From Cryptomeria japonica (lineage: Eukaryota > Streptophyta > Pinopsida > Cupressales > Cupressaceae), in the NCBI RefSeq assembly GCF_030272615.1, contig NC_081413.1, positions 717,921,867-717,985,866 on the forward strand: 64,000 bases of DNA, given 5' to 3'. The notes below the pieces were generated by a model that saw nothing but the letters and a program-made list of their open reading frames with translations, ran no database searches and was not told where the DNA came from. The position numbers and the translations under genes are program-made. Positions 56,990 to 64,000 of the stretch are shown one piece after another. Numbering within the stretch: the stretch's first letter is position 1; each line of letters starts with the position of its first letter.

Positions 56990-58021
56990 TGTTGGTATTT
57001 TGGTATGGTTTTGTCATTGATGTCAACACCCAACACTTTGGAGATCCAGCAGCATTCACCGGCAAGCAAGTAACTATTACACAGTTACTAGTATATGGTT
57101 CACTGACAGGATATAATGATCACCGACACTTGAAATGATATGGAAGACACCGTGTGGATATCTTATCTTAATGAATTAATCATTGGTATATTCATATTTG
57201 CATATTTTCTTTTACTAGCAAATAGGTACAGGGTTACCTAGGGTTACACCGACAGGTTTATCTTTTCCAGATCCACATGGCATGCTATGGAAATGATTAA
57301 TTATTGTTGTAAATGCATTAAGCCAACATGTTCAATCGGTTATTGCATCGGATATTATATTATTTGTAAAATGTTTTTATTGTAATATCTTGTAGAGCTG
57401 ACCTACTAAAATTTGTCTTAGGTTATGGTATAAAGGTAAGATCTTATTTGTAAGATCAAGTGTGGAATGTGAAAAAGAATTGTGTGAAGGTATATGCGAG
57501 ATTAAGCAGTGCAATACACGCATACATCATTTAAAGGTGAAGCTAGGTTTTTGTGAAAGCATATCAACATTACACTGATACTGAATCCAACATATGAAGA
57601 TGCTATTTTGTGTAGTACATTCTTATTGGATTTTACCATCCAACTGTAGTCAGTGTGACTCCCATTTTGTGATTGAGCAGTGAGCTCTAGGCTATTGGCC
57701 TTTCTGCATGTGCAGACCCCATTTATGTACACTTACTATCTACAATAGTATCATCTGATTGTGGGTAAGGTTTCCCATAGTGGTTTTTCCCCTTACAGGG
57801 TTTCCACGTACAAATATTGGTGTCATGTGTTGTGGATGACTTTGTGTTTATGTTTCATGTATTAATCTTTACCAGTATAGCAATTAACTGTTAAAACTAT
57901 CTACCGACATACTTAACTGGTTTATCGGTATTAAGCATTAAGTTGGTTAAGTTATTTTTGGTTTGAATTTATTTGACAACTGATTCACCCCCCCCTCCTC
58001 AGTTGTCTCCAGGACCTAACA
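56990..58021 (+). repeat. 5' LTR of element B
   Basis: Starts TGTTGGTATTTT and ends gacctaaca. Pairs with 62621-63668. Contains GGTTTTTCCCCTTACAGGGT near 57782 and TTCACCCCCCCCTCCTCAGT near the end, the two modules common to all copia LTRs here. Confidence 0.95.
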
Positions 58022-58022
58022 A

Positions 58023-58036
58023 TTGGTATCTTAGCT
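58023..58036 (+). other. Primer-binding site of B
   Basis: TTGGTATCTTAGCT: the TGGTATCA-type core directly after the LTR, degenerate beyond TGGTATC. Confidence 0.75.
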
Positions 58037-58077
58037 TAGTCCTCTTTTACAAAAGTTTAACAGCTTGAGGAGATCCA

Positions 58078-58980
58078 ATGTCTACTGATTATTTCAGGAA
58101 GGACAGTCCTAAACTTGATGGAACCAACTATGGCATATGGAAGATCAGAATGGAGACACATCTAAATTGCATTGGAAAAGACATCTGGGAAGTTACAAAG
58201 AATGGTTATACTGCTGATGTACTTGGTCAACCCAGTCCAACTACCTTGGCTAAAGATGAGGAAAATGATTGCAAAGAAAGAGAAGCACTTTTGAGCGCAT
58301 TATCAGATCAACAAATTATGGGATTATCAAATAGGTCTACTGCTAAAGCTATTTGGAATCATTTGGAAACACTGAATGAAGGAGATTCCATAGTCAAAAT
58401 TGCAAAACTTGAAAGCTTCCGGGTTAGGTATGAACATCTGAAAATGGAAGAAGATGAAAGGATTTCTACTTTTATGGAAAGAGGAAATGAAATTGTTTTG
58501 GGTATTAAATATTGTGGAGGAACCTTAAGTGAGGATGAAATTGTTTCAAAAGTTTTAAGAGGATTGCCACTGGCATATAAAATGAAGGTTACTACTATAA
58601 ATGAGTTAAGAACAATGCCTAATACATCAGTAACTAGGGATACATTGATTGGGAAACTTTCAACTTTTGAAATTGAAGAATTTGGTCCTGTTGCTACTAT
58701 TAAGACAAATTTAGCGTTTAAAGCATCAACATCATCTGCTCCATCATTTGACAAATCTGACTGGAAAGCCTTTTATGCAAGAGAACTTGAAGAAAGCAGG
58801 AAAGAAAATGAATAACTTGAAGAACTTGAAGCACTATTTGCAAGGAAAATGCCTAAAGGTCCAATTGGAAGTAAATATGAAGGTAAAGCACCCTTTAAAT
58901 GTTTTAACTGCAATAAGATTAGTCACATGGCTTCGAGATGCCCTGATAGACATGCTAGACTAAGAGAAGAAGCTAGAAGA
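58078..58980 (+). pseudogene. B Gag (one stop)
   Basis: Particle protein of copia type. ATG at 58078, 57 bp after the LTR. Residues near 13-25 (KLDGTNYGIWKIRMETHL) are the family N-terminal pattern; KAIWNHLETLNEGDSIVKIAKLESFRVRYEHLKMEEDE is the central helix pair. One TAA stop at 58813-58815 falls where Gln is likely (A has Gln at the same point). The CCHC knuckle CFNCNKISHMASRC lies at 58900-58941, complete in its metal ligands. The same frame continues into protease. Confidence 0.9.
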
Positions 58981-60750
58981 ACATACAAGCCTAATCCTGA
59001 ATATCAGAGATACAGATTTAAGAAGAACAAAGACAAATCTTGTTACATTGCTGATGAAGGTGTGACTGATGATTCTGATGAGGATCCAATAGATAATGGA
59101 TGGGTTTGTGTTGCTATAATAGAAGATCAACCAACACCTACTACTCAACCGGTAGAACAAGCCCTGGCAGCTAAAGTTGAAGTAAAGGATGAATGGATCA
59201 TTGACTCAGGATGCTCACATCATATGGCAGGAGACAAAGGTAAGTTCTTGAACTTTCAAGAATACAATGGAGGTTTAGTAAGATTTGGAGATGACAAAGC
59301 CTGTTCAATCAAAGGTAAGGGTACAATATCTCTTGATGGTAAGCATAACACTGACAATGTTTACTATGTTGAAGGATTAAAGCATAGTCTTTTAAGTGTC
59401 GGTCAATTAGTTGAGAAAGGATTTCAGTTACAATTTAAAAATGAAAAATGCAAAATCATGAATAGAACTAGTTTGGAAATTGCAACCGGTAATCAGACTA
59501 GAGGTAATATATTTCATTTGAATAACAGTGAAAAGACATCCTTGATTGCACATATAGATGAAAGTTGGTTATGGCATAAGAGACTCTATCATGTAAACTT
59601 TGATTGCATGGTAAAGATCAGTACTACTAAGGCAGTTAGAGATCTACCTACAATTGTCAAACCTCAGAATACAATATGTAAGGAATGTCAATTTGGAAAA
59701 CAACTTAGAGCTAGTTTCAAAAGTATTCCAGAAAAATCCAATAATGCTCTTGATTTGATTCACATTGATTTATGTGGTCCAGCTAGAACTAAAAGCTTAC
59801 AAGATGATAGGTATTTCATGCTAATCATTGATGACTATTCTAGAATGTGTTGGGTTACTTTTCTCAGAGAAAAATTAGAAGCACTTGGAAAGTTCAAACT
59901 ATTCAAAGTAATGGTTGAAAATGAAACTGGTAAGAAAATTAAATGCTTAAGATCAGATCAAGGAGGAGAATTCACATCTAAGGACTTTAATACATTCTGT
60001 GAAGTGAATGGAATCAGAAGATAGCTATCAGCACCTCAAACACCACAATAGAATGAAGTTTTTGAAAGGAAAAATAGAACTATCTTGGATGCAGTAAGAA
60101 GTATGTTATCAGAAGAAAATTTACCACATGTGTATTGGAGAGAAGCAGTCAGCACAGCGGTCTATACATTCAACAAAGTTCACATCAAAGGTGAAACTAG
60201 TAAGACCCCTCATGAACTATGGTTTGGTAACACTCCTACTCTTAAGTATTTCATAATTTTTGGAAGTACATGTTATATTAGAAGAGATGAGTATATTGGA
60301 AAATTTGATCCTAGAAGTGATGAAGGAATATTTCTTGGTTATTCGTCTAAGAGCAAGGCATATAGATGTTTTAACAAGAGATTGCAGAAAATTGTTGAGA
60401 GTACAAATGTAAAAATTGATGAACAATTTAGAGGAACTTCAAGGTATATAGACTCTGAACCGACAACAGAAATTGTGACAAATGAACCTACACTAAATCC
60501 ATCGGTATAGAATGAAGATCTAGTTACCCCGGTACCATTTGAGAGTTCCACAATAATTGAAGAACAACAACAAACAAAGACACCCCGGTATGTAAGATTG
60601 AATCATTCTGAAGATCAAATCATTGGAAATAAATTTAAAGGAGTTATGACAAGAGGAAGATTGGAAAATGAAGAGGTATGTCATATTTCTCAAATTGAAC
60701 CATCATCTGTTAATGAGGCATGTGAAGATAAATTTTGGATTAAAGCTATG
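58981..60750 (+). pseudogene. B protease and integrase (broken)
   Basis: Protease cleaves the polyprotein; integrase joins the DNA copy to the genome. Active site IIDSGCSHHM with Asp at 59203. Integrase: zinc-binding HHCC region (WHKRLYHVNF ... CKECQFGK, about 59570-59700), first Asp at 59767 (HIDLCGP), second at 59956 (RSDQGGEFT), Glu at 60064 (ERKNRT). The spacing between second Asp and Glu is 35 residues, the usual DD35E. C-terminal YELWFGNTP-like and KFDPRSDEGIFLGYS are present. Stops TAG at 60022-60024, 60049-60051 and 60508-60510; the first two are clearly at Gln positions of the family. Confidence 0.92.
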
Positions 60751-62231
60751 TAAGAAGAATTAGAACAAATTGAGAAAAATAACACTTGGACATTAGTTCC
60801 CTGGCCTAAAGATAAAAATGTAATTGGAACCAAATGGGTATTCAGAAACAAACTTAATGAAGATGGTAAGGTTGTCAGAAATAAAGCAAGACTAGTGTGT
60901 AAGGGATATTCTCAGAAAGAAGGAGTTGATTACAATGAAACCTTTGCACAGGTAGCTAGAATTGAGGCAGTCAGATTATTCTTGGCTTTTGTAGCACACA
61001 AGAACTACAAAGTTTATCAAATGGATATTAAATGTGCATTTTTGAATGGAGATCTTGAAGAGGAAGTATACATTGAACAACCTGATGGATTTTCTTTGAT
61101 AGATGACAATGATATGGTTTACAGGTTAAGCAAAGCTCTATATGGATTAAACAAGCTCCAAGAGCTTGGTATGCAAGATTGGATAAGTATCTTTTAAAGA
61201 TTGGTTTTACTAAAGGAAATGCAAACAACAATTTATATTACAAAATAACTAATGATGACATCTTGATTATAGAAGTATTTGTTGATGATATAATCTTTGG
61301 AGGAGAAGATGGTTTATGTAAGGAATTTTCTATTAAAATGCAGCAAGAATTGGAAATGTCTATGATTGGAGAAATAAAATTCTTTTTAGGATTGCAGATT
61401 TCACAGAGTGATAAAGGTATATTTTTGAGTCAATCCAAATACTTGAAAGAGTTACTAAATAAATTTGGGATGGAGAACTCTAAACCGGTAACCACACCTA
61501 TGACTACAACTGACAAATTATCTCAAAGGGATGAATCTACACCTGTTAATCCAACTAGATACAAATCTATGATAGGAGGTTTACTGTATTTGACATAAAC
61601 CAGACCTGATATTATGAATGCAGTATGTATTGTTTCTAGATTTCAAAATAATCCTAGAGAAAATCATGAATCAGCAGTAAAAAGGATTTTCTGGTACTTA
61701 CAAGGCACTATAAATCTTGGATTATGGTATCCTAGAGATGAAAACTTTGAATTATGTGCATACACAGATGCAAATTGGGCATGAGATGTGGATGATAGAA
61801 AAAGCACCATCGATGGAGCATTCTTTCTTAGAAACAGACTAGTTTCTTGGTTGAATAAGAAACATAGTTGTACATCTTTATCAATAGCAAAATCAGAATA
61901 TGTTGCAGCAGCAACTAACTATACACAGGTACTATGGCTTAAGCAAATTTTGAAAGACATAAAGGTAAAATGCAAGGAACCTATTACCATATATTGTGAT
62001 AACACTGCAACAATTGATATATCTAAGAATCTAGTACTACATTCTAAAACAAAACATGTTTCAATCAAACTGAATTTTCTAAGGGAAAAAGTTGAAGAAA
62101 AGGAGATAAAACTGGTTTATGTGAATACTAAAGAACAACTTGCAGATATTTTCACAAAACCTTTGCCTAAGGAGACTTTTGAATATCTCAGAGATCAACT
62201 TGGAGTCATACCACCACCGGTAGAGACTTAG
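60751..62231 (+). pseudogene. B reverse transcriptase and RNase H (broken)
   Basis: Starts with TAA at 60751-60753 (Gln expected). RT motifs: [63 protein letters not shown] one-base deletion near 61149-61153 in the GLKQAPRAW motif shifts the frame; the second part (61179 on) contains the catalytic [15 protein letters not shown] at 61596-61598 again stands for Gln. RNase H: AYTDANWA, a TGA at 61782, KSTIDGAFF, SLSIAKSEYVAAATNY, and near the C-terminus EQLADIFTKPLPKETFEYLR. The stop is at 62229-62231. Confidence 0.92.
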
Positions 62232-62310
62232 ATAGTTGATGATTTCCATCAATCGACAGAATTAAAAGACAAATCTTTTACTCCAGTCTTTGATGAGGAA
62301 GCTACTTCTC

Positions 62311-62620
62311 AGGGGGAGTAGTTGGTATATTAAATTGATTGGTATTTTGTATATGAACTTGGTTTTATTATAAATTTGGCATTTGATGTCAAAGGGGGAG
62401 AGATATATATGGAAAAACACATTATCTTTTGGAGAGATTGGTATGGAAACTTTGGATAACACATGTTGCTCTCAGAGGGAGAGATTGTTATTTAGGAGAG
62501 ACTATTACTCTTTGTATTCTGGTTATGATCTTTTTGGAGATTGTTGGTTTTTGGCATTTCTGTTTTGGCACTTTGATGGTTTTTCCATCTTGTGTTGCCA
62601 TCAATGCCAAAGGGGGAGAT
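62311..62620 (+). promoter_or_regulatory. Polypurine tract array of B
   Basis: PPT AAAGGGGGAGAT at 62609-62620 before the 3' LTR. Further tracts: AGGGGGAGTA at 62311, AAAGGGGGAG at 62391-62400, AGAGGGAGAG near 62474. The arm GTTGCCATCAATGCCAA (62594-62610) can pair with 62642-62658 inside the LTR at 15 of 17 positions. Confidence 0.8.
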
Positions 62621-63668
62621 TGTTGGTATTTTGGTATAGTTTTGTCATTGATGTCAACACCTAGCACTTTGGAGATCCAACAACATTCACCAGCAAGCAA
62701 GTAACTATTGCACAGTTTCTAGTATATGGTTCACCGGTAGGATATAATGATCATCGACACTTGAAATGATATGGAAGACACTTGGTAATATCAAAGACAT
62801 CGTGTGGACATATTATCTTAATGAATTAATCATTGGTATATTCATATTTGCATATTTGCTTTTACTGGCAAATAGGTCCAGGGTTACCTAGGGTTACACC
62901 AGCAGGTTTATCTTTTCCAGATCAACACGGCACGCTATAGAAATGATTAATTATTGTTGTAAATGCATTAAGCCGACATGCTCAATCGGTTATTGTATCA
63001 GATATTATATTATTTGTAAAATATTTTTATTGTAATATCTTGTAGAGCCGACCTACTAAAATTGGTCTTAGGTTATGGTATAAAGGTAAGATCTTATTTG
63101 TAAGATCAAGTGTGGAATCCAAAAAAGAATTGTGTGAAGGTATATGCGAGATTAAGTAGTGCAATACATGCAGACATCATTTAAAGGTGAAGCTTTTGTG
63201 AAAGCATATCAACATTACACCAGTACTGAATCCAATATATGAAGATGCTATTTTGTGCAGTACATTCTTATTGGATTTAACCATCCAACTATAGTCAGTG
63301 TGACTCCCATTTTGTGATTTAGTAGTGAGCTCTAGGTTGTTGGCCTTTCTGCATGTGCAGACCCCATTTATGTACACTTACTATCTATAGTAGTATTATC
63401 TGATTGTGGGTAAGGTTTCCCACTGTGGTTTTTCCCCTTACAAGGTTTCCACGTACAAATATTGGTGTCATGTATTGTGGATGACTTTGTGTTTATGTTT
63501 CATGCATTAATATTTACTGGTATAACAATTAACTGTTAAAACTATCTATCGACATACTTAACTAGTTTACCGATATTAAGCATTAAGTTGGTTAAGTTGT
63601 TTTTGGTTTGAATTTATTTGACAACTGATTCACTCCCCCCCCCTCTCAGTTGTCTCTGGGACCTAACA
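62621..63668 (+). repeat. 3' LTR of element B
   Basis: Partner of 56990-58021; differs mainly by C/T and A/G changes and a roughly 20-bp extra stretch near 62780-62800. Confidence 0.95.
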
Positions 63669-63673
63669 GTCTT

Positions 63674-64000
63674 ATGTGTTGGATATTATTTGTTTGATCT
63701 TAGGTCGACATGTGATGTAATTATATAATTGGTTTAATGTTTGGTAGCTGACCTGATTGTTTATGATCGACGGTTTGTATATATATGTTGTAAGATATCA
63801 TTGTAGATCATCATCTAATAAGATTATTGTAATGGAAAGGGATGTAATGTGCGATTAATGTAATATCATTTAGGCAGAGGATTTGGTCGATCATTGGAGA
63901 TCGAATTAAGTTTATGTAAGAGGATTTAGTCCTCCAGTATTGAGCTTAACTGGAACTGTACTCAAGCATAGAAGATGCTATCTTTTGTAGTTCAACACTT
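63674..64000 (+). repeat. 3' LTR of element A, second part (runs off the window)
   Basis: Resumes with 'atgtgttggatattatttg' exactly where the 5' LTR of A continues after 'ggatgtctt'. It corresponds to about 39630-39955 of the 5' LTR; the last 400 bp or so are outside the window. Confidence 0.88.

Larger units (their letters stand above)
56990..63668 (+). mobile_element. Element B: Ty1/copia retrotransposon, best preserved autonomous-type copy
   Basis: Complete 6.7-kb copia element with a perfect TSD gtctt (56985-56989 and 63669-63673), 1.03-1.05-kb LTRs, PBS, one gag-pol frame, and PPT. The order Gag, protease, integrase, RT, RNase H is copia. Nearly the whole polyprotein is readable; seven stops and one frameshift are what disable it. 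Inserted in A's 3' LTR, so younger than A. Confidence 0.95.
39125..64000 (+). mobile_element. Element A: Ty1/copia retrotransposon, carrying K, I, J and B (runs off the window)
   Basis: Degenerate copia element with a 5' LTR, PBS, gag, protease, integrase, RT, RNase H, PPT and part of the 3' LTR, in copia order. Its coding sequence is split by K, I and J, and its 3' LTR by B; each interruption resumes at the homologous point. The first bases, TTTTGGCC, correspond to TGTTGGCC in the 3' LTR. About 400 bp of the 3' LTR lie beyond position 64000, so the right TSD is unseen. Confidence 0.88.

Overview
This is a piece of plant nuclear DNA made almost entirely of LTR retrotransposons inserted into one another. 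I found no convincing single-copy host gene, tRNA, rRNA or CRISPR array. The AT-rich composition, the density of old broken Ty1/copia copies, LTRs of 0.9-1.7 kb plus two apparent 4-5 kb solo LTRs, and nesting three levels deep suggest a seed plant with a very large genome, most likely a gymnosperm. The species cannot be read from the sequence. The nesting rests on target-site duplications (TSDs), LTR pairs, primer-binding sites (PBS) and polypurine tracts (PPT) that I located by eye.

Layout. The oldest visible layer is a minus-strand copia-like element, G. Its gag survives in two pieces (1471-2410 and 10296-11298) and its 5' LTR in two pieces (11371-11731 and 37805-39124). Three insertions disrupt or abut it. 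(1) H, 2416-10290, + strand, TSD aaggt: a non-autonomous element with a zinc-knuckle gag-like ORF and a long second ORF of unknown family. (2) F, 11732-37799, TSD cccaa: a 4.9-kb solo-LTR-like unit that itself carries C (12739-22206, minus, TSD gttag), D (24502-28964, solo LTR, TSD ctcca) and E (30291-37525, minus-strand copia, TSD gttat). (3) A, 39125 to beyond the window end, + strand copia, which carries K (a solo LTR near 40506-41412), I (41896-43664, TSD gatac), J (46306-55056, minus, TSD agatt/agatc) and B (56990-63668, + strand copia, TSD gtctt). Positions 1-399 are an LTR end of the E family belonging to an element that lies mostly to the left.

Function. A, B and E carry recognisable Gag, aspartic protease, integrase, reverse transcriptase and RNase H modules, but all are broken by stop codons and frameshifts. 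Most stops replace Gln, Arg (CGA) or Trp codons, as expected from decay of methylated cytosine. H, I, C and J encode no reverse transcriptase or integrase and would need enzymes from other elements. J is the best preserved: it has one open frame of 1075 codons with a retropepsin-like domain and a G-patch-like motif, between two LTRs of identical length (1673 bp).

The most interesting signals are these: an inverted repeat that brackets the PPT/U3 junction in five different element families; repeated AGGGGGAG tracts upstream of each PPT; H's unknown second ORF; J's intact protease/G-patch ORF without polymerase; a GC-rich array of tandem hairpins in D; and an 82-bp perfect palindrome in F.
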